Part shown: in pieces, positions 10,749-24,123 of the stretch
Layout of the letters: the number at the start of each line of letters is the position of its first letter
Numbering within the stretch: the first letter of the stretch is position 1
Source of the DNA: Panorpa germanica
Taxonomy: Eukaryota; Arthropoda; Insecta; Mecoptera; Panorpidae
Assembly (NCBI GenBank): GCA_963678705.1
Contig: OY783216.1
Coordinates: forward strand, 6,510,001 to 6,574,000
DNA: 64,000 nt
Direction: 5' to 3'
Translations under genes and position numbers: made by a program
Notes under the pieces: generated by a model
Databases searched by the model: none
The model's input: only the letters and a program-made list of their open reading frames with translations
What the model was told of the DNA's origin: nothing

Positions 10749-13700
10749 TAATTTTCAAAATATAGTTCAAATAACTTTTTTTTATCTCAAAAGTAAGTTT
10801 TTAGATTAAATAAATTTTAAATACACGTAACTGAGTATTCTCTGTACCTCGACTTTTGACTTTTTCAGCGTAAATACATTTTCTTAAATTATTTTAAAAT
10901 TATTAATTATTAATTAAGTTAGTGTCCTTGCTTATTTTATTAGAAGTGGAACAATAAGCTATAATTATGGAAAGTAAAACAGTAAATAAAAACTAAATAT
11001 TGTAAAAATTGTAATTAAATAAATATTTTGATTGAATTGAATGAAACAAACAGTTGCAGAATAATATCCCCAGACGCAGGTTGTTGCGAAATCGTTTTAG
11101 AAAAAACTTAAGCGTTATTTGCAACATTCAAAATATTAATGGAAACTTAATATTATTAGGAGCAATTAACATTCGTGTGTAATCTACAAACTCAGAAATT
11201 TACTAATTACTATTATACTAATATAACCAACTGTTCTAAGAATTTCTCGGAAATATTTACCTAGATATAATAAAATGCCGGTAAAGTATGAATAGACGAT
11301 TACGAACTAATCGCAAAGATCAAAAATATATGAATAACTAACTAATAATTATGTAACGGAGCGTTCTCACTGATGAAATATTTCTCATGTTTCCTTTACA
11401 CTTATTTTATTGGAATATGTGTAAGTTTAGACAAATGTCGTATCAATGAACGATCATTAAAATTCAATTACGCCGACAATTAAAGGTTAGGTGTACAATT
11501 TAAGAGCTGTCAAAACTAGCGAATTAACCTTAACCTTGGGTAAACTTAATATATAGGCTTTAGTAAATTTCAACATAAAAGTAGATCTGAACAATAATGA
11601 ATTAGAAAAAATACCAAAATATAATTAAGAAATATACCATTAGATCTTACAAAACAGAACAAGATTAACTAATTAGTAGCCCCCACTACATTTTAAAACA
11701 AAAAAACCACTTCACAAATACACGACACAAAACAAAACATTATTAAAACACTTGTGTCACATGTTTTTTATTATTTTCACTAAATATTTCACGTTCCGGA
11801 TACAAAACATAACCTATAATAATTATTACACTTTCAAGCACTACATTTGAATGATTATTGTGTTTGCCTGGATAAATTACACATAAATAATGCACATTTC
11901 TGTAATTGTAACGCGGCGATGCAACTGCATTTGTCTCGTTATTGAATATGGCATAACAAACATGCCTCATTACATACTGGAGCCAAAGCCATGGTACGAA
12001 AGCAAGTGTATAGTCTAATGCAAACGCAAGAGCAACGATACAACTAACTAGAAAAATTGAAATGTCATATTACAAGAAATATTTACGATACAGTCGACGG
12101 TCGGCGTTCGGAATTCGACGGGCGATCGCCCATGTGTGCTCCAATGTACTTGAAAGATCAGAGGAGCACAAACTTCAGCCAAAGACCTCTATCTTGTAAC
12201 TTTTTAAAAGACGATTTTTCAATGTCCTATATTTAGAAAAATTAGAATATTTAAATTCATATAAAGTCCATGACTGACATTGAATAATTTTCTAAGTAGG
12301 TCCGATACCTTAGCCATAATTAAGTAACCTAATAATAATATAATATAGAAATTTGAAAAATCGTCTAATGGTAATGGGCGTCGTTAAATAAAATTGAATT
12401 AAAATGAGAGGGCAATAAGAAATAGGTACAGAAATGGTATCAACAAAAAAATGAAAGGAACAAAAATAAAGTAGAAGAGAAAAGGAAAGGAGAAGAACAA
12501 TTAGAAGTGCTTTTTAATGAATTAAAAAAACAACATACACGGCTTTTAATAAAGTATCTGATAAAGGAAGGGCTAATGCCAACATTCCAAATTTGAGACC
12601 GAGATGGTAGTTTTTATCTAAAATAATTTTAATTTCAATTGTTATAAAGTAGAATATCTGTTTCAACTTTAGCTTAGACATAGATATGTTTGCACAGAGT
12701 ATAATTATGTATTTCATATTTTGAAAATATTTAATAATTTCCACAATAAGTTCCATTTGAGTTCCAGTTCCAAGCCACATATATATGTATACTGAAAATA
12801 AATAACCGATAAATATTTAAAAAGGTTTCACTACTCTGACAAACAAAGATGTATTTATTTCAAACGTCAATGTGTGTGTATGTACTAAGTTAGTAGGATT
12901 TGCTATTATAGACAACTAATTAAAAAAATATTCCAAGAATTCGCATTTAAAAACCACGAGTATTTGTTTATCGTGTTGCTTTTATATGAATGTCTCAAAT
13001 TATATTTAAAAAAAACATGTTTACAGCAAAATTTATTTTATACTCATAATCTGACATATGTAAATGCATTTAATTAAAGAAATAATGACATCATTTTATT
13101 TAAAACTACATTGCAGTATATATATAGCATACTGTGTCTATCTTAAATAGAATATCAGCATGCAAATTTGTACTGAAAGCGAGTGACTTAGACGATGACG
13201 TAATTAGAAGTATACAAACATTATAATGCCCTTTGCCCTTGATAAGCGGTTGTTTGAGAACCACTGCCCTGCTCTGATGGTAAGGTCTCTCCCACTATAA
13301 GACACGCATCTAACAACAGATGTTAAAAAGACTACTGGTATTCGTTTAATGTTTTAGATGTTGCGTTCAAAATTAATAAGGCGTTAAATAAATAATTTTT
13401 TTGTAATATAGTTTCTAAACAAATACTGTTAAAGGATACATATGCACATTAAAAGCATCTGTTGTGTAAGTGTAATAATATTTAAATAAGTGTTCATTAT
13501 TTTAGTAAAGACTAGTTGCTTTGATATTAAAATTCAATCAAGTAAAACTGGAGCAGTTGAGAAGAGCTACCATCTATTACTTGATACGTGGAATCGTTTT
13601 AGAAATGTACGTATGACTAATGTTTGTTGCAGATATTTAATTTTATTATTTTATTAAACTTTGCATAATAAGTCCAATTGTTTAATAAAACTAGTTTTAA

Positions 13701-14267
13701 ATTGGACGCAGCTCGCATAATAAAGACAGTGATTAAATTTAAATAGGTTCATGAGATTTGTATTTACATGTGACAATAATGCAATATAAATGTGAATTAA
13801 ATAGAAATTGATAGTACTGTGTTAATTGAAGAACGAAAATAAAATGTTGAATTTAAAATTGATGTGGATACTAAAATTACTTAGTTATCTGAATGTTCAT
13901 TAAAATATAATTAATTTAGTTTAATATCTAATTTATTTTATAACACAAGTAATATAAAGTATTTATCGTACTTGTTAACTTGTTCTTCTCAATATAAACT
14001 ATTCCGATTCGTGGTTTACTGGCAACACGTTTTCTATACGTCTATGTCATCACACTCTCTGATCAAACTGATACAACTGAAGTGAAATTATTTAAGGCGC
14101 TAATATTTAAATTAAAATATAAACCAACCTATGTAAGGCCGGCTCTGATTGACCTTTGCTATTACCTCAGTAGGCAAGTCATACCTATGTTAGTTTCTGA
14201 CTCATCTGCTTTTTTTAAATACAAATTTAATATTAACTTATTGTTGGACGACTGGTTTATTCCATTA
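10749..14267. other. long AT-rich intron with one GC-rich patch
   Basis: Nearly featureless. A GC-rich patch at 12091-12140 contains the perfect 12-bp palindrome GGGCGATCGCCC (12120-12131) next to GTCGACGGTCGGCGTTCG. It could be a regulatory element or a remnant of an element end. No ORF was supported. Confidence 0.45.
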
Positions 14268-14585
14268 ATAGCCCGGTCAAAGTAGATATTTCAGTTTATA
14301 ATAATTCGCATAGAGCTGAAAGTTGGTACAGACTTTGGGATCATTATTACAAATAAATAACTAAAAGTCCCAACTGATCCCACATCTGCAAAAAAAGTTA
14401 TTCAAAGTCAAAGGTAAAAATAAAAAAGGTTTTTCAATTTTTTCGGTAAACGGTAAATCTTATCATAAAAATTGTTCTTATACTTTTTATCTATAATAAT
14501 ATCCCCAAGATCTGTACCAGCTTTCAGTTCAATGCGAAATATTGCAAACCTACCACTATTTTTCGACTATTTTGACCGGGCTATA
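14268..14585. mobile_element. MITE with AGCCCGGTCAAA inverted ends
   Basis: About 318 bp with terminal inverted repeats ATAGCCCGGTCAAAGTAG at the left and CTATTTTGACCGGGCTATAA at the right, TA-rich at the junctions. The inner parts are also roughly mirrored (AGCTGAAAGTTGGTACAGA against TCTGTACCAGCTTTCAG), so the whole element can fold on itself. Non-coding. Confidence 0.75.
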
Positions 14586-15491
14586 AGTTATGAAACTCTT
14601 AACTATATATTTATAGATTTTACATTGACATATTATAGGTAACATTTGAAAATATTAAACATGCACTAACATGCATAGTGTGACCTTTAACAACAATCAA
14701 ATTTTATAGTTTATTATTTACTATGTAAAGGAAATGTATTTATTTGCATATGACAAGAAAAAATCAGGAAATAGTACTGCATAGCATGTACTGCATTATA
14801 TTGACAAACATGCAGTACATGTTAAGTGACATTCAACATAAGTTCATATCAAATGTTATTTACGGCTTAATATATTTTTTTCATCACCTTCAATACTTGT
14901 AATGTATTTATTTGCATTCATTTATCACGTTCTTAAATTTTGTTTAACGATTTGGGTTATACAATACCACATAGGACGAAGCGAAGCCTAGCACATATGC
15001 AACAACCATGACATCAATATACTGTATATGTATTCAAGTTAAAAAATATAGAATTGCTTGCAGAATTTTTAAACACAATTAAAGCTCTTTAATTTTTTGT
15101 TTATGCCCTATAAAATAATATATGTATACAGAATAATAAATCACAATAATAAATAAATTGTATTAGTAAATGTTATAGAAGAGGTCTACATATCAGGCGC
15201 AAAGTACATATAAAATCTTTATTACTAGGAAATGATTACAAATAGTGAAGGTAAATTAAATTTGACTAAGGTACAAAATGGAGCTTCCAATTTTCTATTG
15301 TTTTTTATTTTATTGGAGGAATGACAACTGGCTACATGTCTCACTATGTTTTTGAAGTGAAACTTAATTCGGTATGTCATAAAATGTAAAAGTTTTGTAA
15401 TACAATTACAAAATTGATATAGCAAATATGTATATGTGCAACTAATTAATTTTTTTGCGAAATTTAAGGATGCCAATAATATAATAGGATA
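14586..15491. other. intron with CATGC motifs, otherwise empty
   Basis: Three CATGC occurrences (14660, 14670, 14809) begin the cluster described in the findings. No gene. Confidence 0.4.
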
Positions 15492-16099
15492 AATGGGCTT
15501 GTGTCCTATGTCTTAATTTCTATAAAAGTGAACTATATATTGATAAAGTGGGTTACTAGAACCTCAAATGTTCAATTTGTTTTTTAATAACTCCTTATAT
15601 GTTAAGAGATATTAACAATTAAAAAAGTAATTTTGTCTCTTTAATTATTAAAGGGATTTAACGTTGTATACATTCCAAATGTATGTGACATCACCGTTGC
15701 CAACCTTACAGCTCATAAATCTCTGCTATATGTATTTATATATCAAAATATCAAATATTATTTACAGCTATTTCAAGGAACAATAAAATTCCAATATTAT
15801 GTCTGCCTTAGCAGGATTAAATAAAATAAAAACTTATTATTCTTTGACTTGACTTGATTATTTCGACTACCAACAGCTACAAAACATTATCACAGCACTG
15901 ACCTACTCAACAAATAACTGACGTATAAAATGCATTTAACGTCATACAAGTGGCCGACCATCTCTAGCGCTAAAACTACAATTCAAATTTTTAATTAATA
16001 TATCTCCGTCAACATTTAAATATTTAATAAAATAGATACGCCAATACACATTTATTAACATCAATTTCAATCGACCACTAAAAAATAAGGACACAAGCT
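15492..16099 (+). mobile_element. MITE family A, copy 3
   Basis: Left end AATGGGCTTGTGTCCT is intact. The right end reads AAGGACACAAGCT, so the last bases of the inverted repeat are mutated. The interior is as in other family A copies, with a small deletion near the right end. Confidence 0.85.
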
Positions 16100-17103
16100 A
16101 AAACTATTTCATGATTCTGTATCAGGTTTATTATGATGAGAATAGTAAGTGTAGGTGTCTTTCATGTTATTGCTTACTTATCATCATTTCCTCCGACTCC
16201 AAATGACCAGGTAGCAGCGGATATGCACTTCCTTCATTTTGTATTCAAGTTGTACCACAATATGTCTAACACTCTGCGCATTTATGCATTTTAATGCATT
16301 TTACATGCTTAGATGTTATAGACACTTTACTTATTGCTTGTGGGAACTTTTTTATAATTATTGTTTGGAATTTATGTACTTGATTGTTAACTTCAAGGTC
16401 TGCAGGTTTCAGGTTAAAAAATATTAATGTTATAATTATTATTAATTGCTCTTAATTATCACAATAAGTATAACAATAAAATGGTGTAGATACAATGAAT
16501 AATAATATTTATGAGTTAAGATGTATATTATATAGCATATACCTTGAAAAGAAATTTAAGTTTCACTCTTTTTTCTCTTTTTATGTGTTATTATAATTGC
16601 ATGCAGATCAGGCGTTAGATGTCTGTGTATTATATTTCAATGAAATCTTGTGAAACCTTTTTATAAAGGGAATTAACCTTCAATGCTATCTATATATTGT
16701 ACAACATTTTTGCTTGTTTTGTGCGTCACTGACCGATAACATATAAGTGTTTAAAATGCATGCCATGCAGTTATGCAGATTATCTTTCTAACATTCTGAT
16801 GTTAGGAGTGTGCAATATGTGCAATTAAATAGAAAACCGTTGTGTGAGATAAGACCATACAATAAACGTCGGGAATCTGTCTATAAAAATGTTTAACGAC
16901 CTCAACAAATAATTGACTGCAATAAATATATATTAAAAATTATCTTTAAGTGTCTTGTATAAGATATTAAATTGTCTTAAATCATCTAGGAAAAATAACA
17001 CGAAACCATGCTAATATTAAGTAAAGGTGTTGATACGCATGCTAGTAGCTAGCATGAAATCATTCTATTCTCGTAAAAATCTATTTGTATGGATCGGAGC
17101 TCT
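16100..17103. other. intron, AT-rich, CATGC motifs
   Basis: No gene. Contains CATGC at 16600, 16759, 16764, 17007 and 17038. Confidence 0.4.
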
Positions 17104-17107
17104 TTAA

Positions 17108-17829
17108 GGGAGGGGTTAGGGTTTTCACTTTCGAAAAATCCAAATTTTTTTGTCTTATCTTATTGTTTAACATTTCAAGAATACGTCCTCAAAATTTTAA
17201 GCCGATCTAAACTATATTCTTGAAGTTATTGTCTTATTAATCCGGTATATTATATCGTATTATATGTTAATCAGGTATATAGTTTATTCATTGCTATTGT
17301 CCTGAAACGTTTTTCTCAAAACTACTTTTTCAAAGTCCGTGTTCACAGCCCTTTAAAAACTAATTGACCGATTCATTTCAAACTTCGTACACATTTTCTA
17401 CATATAAAATACCTCCCCCAAACGTTTAGATAAAAAAAATTTTTTACATTAAGGGTGTTTCCCACCCACAAAATGGCGGAATTTTTCGTGGAAAATAACA
17501 GTTTACACTTTAGATGGCCGCCAAAAAATTTTAAATGAAAAAATGAAGATTTGATTATAATTTAACTAAATTTTAATGATTTTTCATTTTCAAATAATCT
17601 CCGGCCGAGTTATAGTGAACACCGCAAATTGTCTTTTTCCCAAGACCTTCTGGAGAAAGCTTTGTTACCGGTTTATGCTTCAATATTGATGCATGATAAA
17701 ATTATACAACATAGTCAAAAGTATGCTCAATAATGTACAAAAGGTTCGAATAAAATTGCTCAATCTATACTTGAGAAAAAAAATCGCAAAAAAAGTGTTT
17801 TTTTTTACGCTGAAACCCTAACCCCTCCC
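17108..17829 (+). mobile_element. piggyBac-like MITE, family B copy 1
   Basis: A 722-bp element between TTAA at 17104-17107 and 17830-17833, with perfect inverted ends GGGAGGGGTTAGGG and CCCTAACCCCTCCC. The interior carries GACCGATTCATTTCAAACTT, related to family C. Non-coding. Family B copy 2 (41250-41658) matches the left part in reverse. Confidence 0.75.
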
Positions 17830-17833
17830 TTAA

Positions 17834-19689
17834 ATAGCATGTGTATCGACACCTTAAATGCTACCTACTAGCATATGTAACAGGTAACGTGTGCCTTTCC
17901 CGTGAAACACAAAATGTAAATATTATGTTATATGCATGTAATATTTTATCTAAACAAAAACAAAAATATTCAATCTAAAACAATCTTTGATTATTTTGTA
18001 GCTCTTCCAAAAGCCTGTAGTCCTTAAAAAAGGTGTTTTTAAGTATGCTAACATAAAACGGTATATTTATTTTTTAAATGCAATAAAATAGGTCACAAAA
18101 CGTTATATAGTAGGTAAAATCGTTTACGTATCAGATAACTCTAGTTATGTCGGATAAAATTTAAATACACGTAACTATATGTTTAGTGGAACACATGAAT
18201 AAACATAAATAGCATGCTAAATATAAGTAAATGTTCTATAAATAGCATGCTGAATTAAAGCAAACGTGGATTTGTCATAAGTATGCTTGTTTTAAGCATT
18301 AAACCATGCTCTTTTATTAGCATGCATATTCGTATCTTGATTTCAAAGCAAAACACAAATTGTAATTACTTTAATAGTAATTTTAAGTAATTATTTCAAT
18401 ATTATAAATAAAATAAAAAATGAAAAACAACAAATAAGTTACTAGCTACTCTCAGTCATTAAATACAGTAAAATTACTGCAATTAAACAAGTAATTAACA
18501 CATTCTTGGTAAAGAAGATAAAGTTTTCTTTTATAAGGCGTGACACTTTAAGACTAAAGGCATTTAGAAAACAACATGTTAAATATTTACATGGAATTAC
18601 TAAAATAATAAATGAATAATTTAACGTAGTGAAATCGAAGAATTTTATTAATACAATCAATATCAGTTTACCTTAATGGAAAGTGTTTACCTCAAAAAAA
18701 TAAATCGATAATCAATTTAGTCGAATTTAGTAGTGTGGAAAAGTGATGAAAAACCCCATTTTGCTGTGATGATGTTTTAGATAAAGAGAGATTGTATATT
18801 TATCGGTGTTGTGTAGCATGCGCTTAGAAAATTATGTCATTCGGTAGTCTGTATTTGATTGGTTATCTACAACAGACAATCTGTCCATTTTATGGTTCAA
18901 TGCTTGAGAATTGCTTCATTATTTCTGCGTCTATTCAAAATTCCCCAGCCGCATTGTTAATTGTAATTACTATACAAGTAACAGAGCGGCGAGCCATCCG
19001 CGTCGCACAACAATTGAAATTAATTCAACAGTTTGCTGTTGCGATGAAGATCGTTGTTTATCGATGCTCACACATGACATGCATGGCCAAGCATGTACAG
19101 CTTTTCATTGTACCCATAAACTAACTACCTTTATGTGTTATATGTTCTATGTTTACTAAACACTAACGATGACGTTGAGGCAGCAATCTCATTTGATATG
19201 GAGCTAATTTCATGTTATTATGGTAATAGTTTCATTTAAATAAAATACAACAACAAAATATACCACACCCAGATGTTATAATAGAGTGTTCGGTATAGAA
19301 AGTTTTACACAACGAAATTTACGCTAAATTTAAAACCTTCAATATAAGTTACGATTTTTATTTATCGAATGGGACTGATAGCCTACTTGCAATTAAATTA
19401 TCTAAATAAACTTAATTACTTTTTATCTTATTATATTACCGTGATTTAAACAGCTAGCTTTATATCTAGCATTAATTATAATATAATAATTGTAGATTTG
19501 TTTGGTATATTTTAATATCGAATTGAAACCGGACCCAAGTATATCTGAGTCTTAAAGTCTACAACTACACTACATCCTTGAGTCTTAACTCATTTATTTA
19601 CATGTCATTGTGCTTAATTCAATTTTGGTCCTTATTAAATCTAGACATTCTTAATCCTAAACGAAAATCAAAGAAATATAAATTTATCT
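17834..19689. other. intron, CATGC motifs, no supported gene
   Basis: Overlapping ORFs of 82-96 codons at 18834-19159 look compositionally random and have no known domain. CATGC occurs at 18213, 18246, 18305, 18321, 18817 and 19078. Confidence 0.4.
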
Positions 19690-19985
19690 TTATAAAAATA
19701 AAAACAAAAGTGTTACTGCTACTGCTTCGCTCCTCCTGCTACTCTCTCTCCTGTTTCTACTCTGCCATTCCTTCTCTATCTTCGTTCCTTTTCACTATCT
19801 CCGCCATCCACCTCTTCTCTTTACTGCCTCCCTTTAATAACTGCCCAATATTCTTTTCGCTTATTACCTTTTTCTCACATGAAAACTTAATGTGCTCCTA
19901 TGTTTCTATCTCCGTTCCGCACACCCTGCACATCCCTTTCTCGCTATTTGCTTTGCTAGTTTATTCAATAAAAGTTGTAGAATGT
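19690..19985 (-). mobile_element. non-LTR retrotransposon 3' fragment (reverse)
   Basis: On the minus strand this resembles the ORF2 C-terminal end seen at 51380-51560. It has the counterparts of GAGCACATTAAG, of AATATTGGGCAGTTATTAAA followed by GGAGGCAGT, and of GGTGGATGGCGGAGATAGT. These correspond to a degraded Cys-rich tail and the basic stretch after it. The plus-strand ORF of 136 codons across it is an antisense shadow. Confidence 0.65.
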
Positions 19986-21039
19986 TAAAATTCCTTTTAA
20001 ATGATATATAACATGTGGGTTTAAGAAATATGCGCAAAATTGTAAGTCATGTCATCCGCTTCGGCTGTAATCTTTATATTTCATCTAACAGATATTCAGA
20101 AATTGAGTTCTCTAACTATTTTTAACTTAGTATTCACTGTTAAGGAGATATTGCGAGAAAAAAACCGTTTCCAACCGCCATTTTTTCAAGATGGCGACCT
20201 AAATCATCAAAATGAATGCTGGTAAACAAAATATTCGAAATCAATACACCCAAATTCGAAGGATTTACAAATACATTTCGGAATTTGTGACTAGACTAAT
20301 CTCTAATACATATTATTAATCCTAAACATATCCACTAAGTTATAATCTCAACAGATTCATTGAACTAATGCAATTAAAAAAAGAATTACCTATCTACAAT
20401 TCTACTTGCATATAATTTTTTTGTAAAAAACTATGTTGGTATGCGGTATGGCAGATGCCGCGACAATATGTCGTTAATTAATCCGATGGATGTAGACACA
20501 AGTAATGTGTCATAATGCAGAGATGCAAGGTGAAGTGACGGTCACAGGAGCTCAAGGGTGGGTCCACGATGACGTCATCAATTGGTCTTTGGAACATACT
20601 GAAGAACGCAGGTGTAAATAACATATTCAAATACAATTACACGTTTTGTATTGGTGAAATACTACGAGGTCTAGTTCTGCTATATATTAATATTACGTTT
20701 CTTTTTTAATTTTAAGTCGATTGAAGGTTTCGGGCTGAAGATAAACTTAATCGTATAGTTCGAATCATATATTCCCTTAATGTTTATTTCCGCAATCTGA
20801 CTGATAAATAAAATATCCTTTTGGAACTGGATTCGAACAAATATCTTCCATTTACAAAATCGTTGTTTTTCAATTAAGTTTTCCCGTTTGATACCTCATA
20901 CTCAGTTTTAATCGGAAACATAAACTTATTGCCTAGGTTATTTGAAGAAAGGGAATGTTTTTGTATAGCATTCGCAACACAATAACACATTTTACGTGTG
21001 GTTTCACCAGTCTTCTATTTTTAATTAATCTGCTTTAAT
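19986..21039. other. intron, nothing recognised
   Basis: AT-rich, with no repeat family identified and no supported gene. Confidence 0.45.
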
Positions 21040-21430
21040 AACAAAAAATATTGTATATATTTTATATATATATAGAAATATATAATAAATATAAAGAGAA
21101 AAGGAACGAGGAAAGAAAAGTAACGCCAGAGCAGAAGTGATTTTAGTCCGAAGTAACAAAGAGACAAAGAAGACAAGAGGCGAGGAAACGATGAGAATGA
21201 AGGAGGACCAGGGAAAATGAAGGGAGAGGGTCAAGAGAAGAAGAAGCAAAAAAGTACTTTTGGATATAGAAAGTGACAGTAAAATAACCGCTCCTGGAGC
21301 AACTGCCCTTGATGAAACCAGCGCTAAGAGACTCTGGGAAGTGTCGTAAAAACTCGTATGATATGTAATTTATTGATTTAAGGCGGAAGAATGGCAAAAA
21401 CATTACAAATAAATAATAATAATAATAACA
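21040..21430 (+). mobile_element. non-LTR retrotransposon 3' remnant
   Basis: Purine-rich sequence with GAGAGGGTCAAGAGAAGAAG and a following ACTTTTGGA, matching the 3' UTR start of the element at 50974-51780. It ends in a (AAT)n-like tail at about 21405-21430. Coding capacity is lost; the minus-strand ORFs here are antisense shadows. Confidence 0.5.
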
Positions 21431-21766
21431 AGAAATATTGTAGAGTCTGGAAATTTAATTAGCAAATTTTATCTATACGTCAAGAAAATATAAAACAATA
21501 TCACAAAAAGAACAAAGTAAGTAAAATGAATAACTGTTGTAAACCTCTGCATCAAACTACTCATATATAATACAACACAAAGCAGTTGAAGAATGACAAG
21601 AATGCCGGTCGTGTACAGTCATCTGCAGAACCAACATAAGAACCAGAACCAAACACCTCAGCCAACAACATAAAATTATCTTTTTACTTTAAATTTGTTT
21701 GCAGCAACCAAAGTGGTAATATTACTCTGCTGAAATAAGTTTCGACCCATTGTAGTAACAGGCGCG

Positions 21767-22400
21767 AATGGGCTTGTGTCCTATGTCTTAATTTCTATAA
21801 AAGTGTAGTATATATTGATAAAGTGAGTTACTAGAACCTCAAATGTTCAATTAATTTTTAATAACTCCTTATATGTTAGGAGATATGAACAATTAAAAAA
21901 GTCATTTTGTCTCTTTAATTATTAAAGGGATTCAACGTTGTACACATTCCAAGTGCATGTGACATCACAATCCTTGTGTAAGGTTACCAACCTTACAGCT
22001 CATAAATCTCTGCTATATATATTTATATATCAAAATATCAAATATTATTTACAGCTATTTCAAGGAACAATAAAATTTCAATATTATGTCTGCCTTATCT
22101 GCCTAGAAGGGTTAAATAAAACAAAAACTTATTATTCTTTGATTTGACTTGATTATTTGACTACCAACAGCTGCAGTACATTACCACAGCACTGACCTAC
22201 TCAACAAATAACTGACGTTACAATGCATTTCACGTCATACAGACATGGCCGACCATTTCTAGCGCTAAAACTACAATTCAAACTTTTAATTGCTAAATTT
22301 AGATATTTAATAAAATAGTCACGCCAATACACATTTATTAACATCAATTTCAATCAACAATTGAAAAATCGACCACTAAAAATGAGGACACAAGCCCATT
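21767..22400 (+). mobile_element. MITE family A, copy 4 (best-preserved ends)
   Basis: A 634-bp copy with perfect inverted 16-bp ends AATGGGCTTGTGTCCT and AGGACACAAGCCCATT. Useful as the family reference. No coding capacity and no obvious target site duplication. Confidence 0.88.
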
Positions 22401-22403
22401 GAA

Positions 22404-22470
22404 GTGCAATAGTGATAGAAATGTATCAAAACGGGACACTTCGCCAAATTGTTTACTGGATATGTTAAAG
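22404..22470 (+). repeat. dispersed repeat I, short copy
   Basis: AATAGTGATAGAAATGTATC and GCCAAATTGTTTACTGG match 46205-46260, the 3' end of repeat I. It abuts the right end of the family A copy. Confidence 0.5.
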
Positions 22471-23161
22471 ACAAATGGAACCCTATATGCCTAGGTCTAT
22501 GAAACAGGCCAGGGTCCACGACATGGATGACTGCATGCGTTTTGGCTCTCACAATAGTCTAAGATAGTCTACTGCGACAGTCTGTAGACCCTCACTGTCG
22601 CTGTCTGACCTCTGAGTATGTTTAACCTATATTTACATACGTTTATAATTTATTGTAACAGGTATAATTTAATGTAATTATTATATACTTAAGATAAGAT
22701 AATAAATAAGAACAAACTTGTTACAAAAATGTCTTGTAAAACGTGCTCTAATGCTGCTAGCTATAAAACACATCATTATTTTTTATACAAATTTAAATAC
22801 CTAATTTCACACACACACTAATATAGAAGTTTAAGTTTATATACCCGTCCATATAAAAAAAACTTTTAAAAAATGGGTTCGTTGTCTATAATACAGCTGC
22901 TATCACTGGGCAATAGTGTATGTGCAAATACATGTAAAGATGCATGTGTATGTGTACGCAAAAGAGAAGATTAAAACGAAGCTTTGCATAGATTTTGAAG
23001 TAATAGAGCTTTGTTTTAAAAAAAAATTAATCTACCTTATTAACATAATCATAAAACTTTTTAAATAGACCATTTTAAGGATTCAAGACTTTTAAATGTT
23101 GTGTCCAGCGGGTAATTTTGTTATAAATATATTAGTTTCTTTCAACATTGAAATTAAAGCC
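22471..23161. other. intron, nothing recognised
   Basis: No supported feature. Confidence 0.5.
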
Positions 23162-23406
23162 CCATTCCCACTCATTGTTTTTAGTTTTAATTTAAGGTTT
23201 TAGCGTTAAATGTAATTTTGAGCTTGGGAAATCATGTGTCATGCTTCAGTAATATACATTATTTTGTAATAATTACTATCTTTATTTAATATAAATTATT
23301 GTATTTAATATAATTAATTTTATTTCTTTATATTTCACAAGCTGTACTGCATACATTTTGGGTTAAAATCTAAAAATTAACACTAAAATTCAGTGAGTAG
23401 GAATGC
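23162..23406. mobile_element. MITE with CATTCCCACTCA ends, copy 1
   Basis: Inverted ends CATTCCCACTCATTG at the left and CAGTGAGTAGGAATG at the right enclose about 245 bp of AT-rich DNA. The same ends bound 27143-27651 and begin 48250. Confidence 0.65.
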
Positions 23407-23737
23407 GGCTTAATGCTGCACTACGAAAATATCGCAAAATTTACGGTATGGATTTTTTTACGTGATTTTCACGTCCTAGAAAAAGGCGTCTAAAGTCATT
23501 TTTCGACCATTTTTTTAAGGACTCTTACTTTGTTCGCAATTTTTATAATGTCGAAGCATCAGTTAACTCTTCGTGTGTGTATGACTTCGCTTTATAATAA
23601 TTATTTGATTATAAATAATTAAACAAAACAACAACCTCTAGAAAGACACAGCAGCCTGTCGCCAACGACTACCTCTTCCGGTCACTAATTCGGTCTAATT
23701 CGGTCTAATCCGGTCACGCTTTTAAAGAAAACATAAA

Positions 23738-24123
23738 GCCAATTGCAGTTTCACACCAGAGAGGCAGTTCAATAAAACACGAACAAAAACACCAATGTTT
23801 ACACTAAAGAGACAGTTCTTAAAACATTTTTATCTTTTGTTGCTGTTTTAGTAAACAAAACACATTTCCATCTGCAGTCAGTAAGATCAACTCAAGACAC
23901 GTTTGTTGTTGTTTTTTAGTCTGCTTGGTTTGAACACGCAGTTTTGTTTTTTGTATGGGACACACAGAATAACACTAAAAACAAAACTAGTCTGTTCAGT
24001 GTGAACAGTCTGTTTTCGAAAAACAGAACTGTTTTAAAATATATCAAAACATGATTTTGTTTTGTTTTTTGACAACAAAACTGTTTTCAAAAATGTCTCT
24101 CTGGTGTGAAACCGGAATTACAG
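23738..24123. mobile_element. MITE with TTTCACACCAGAGAG ends
   Basis: About 386 bp. The left end CAGTTTCACACCAGAGAGGC is inverted at the right as TCTCTCTGGTGTGAAACCGG. The interior is dominated by ACAAAAC/TTTTGTT-type sequence arranged as inverted blocks. No ORF. Confidence 0.7.

Noticed and set aside
18956-19000. Possible further pyd first exon beginning MARRSVTCI on the minus strand
   Set aside because: The donor (TATA|GTAATT) is weak and there is no compositional or conservation support; not listed as a feature.
18834-19159. Overlapping 96- and 82-codon plus-strand ORFs
   Set aside because: Two frames open over the same bases, no domain, no splice context; likely chance.
19578-19988. 136-codon plus-strand ORF
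   Set aside because: Antisense to a non-LTR retrotransposon tail whose purine-rich coding strand produces a Ser/Leu-rich shadow.
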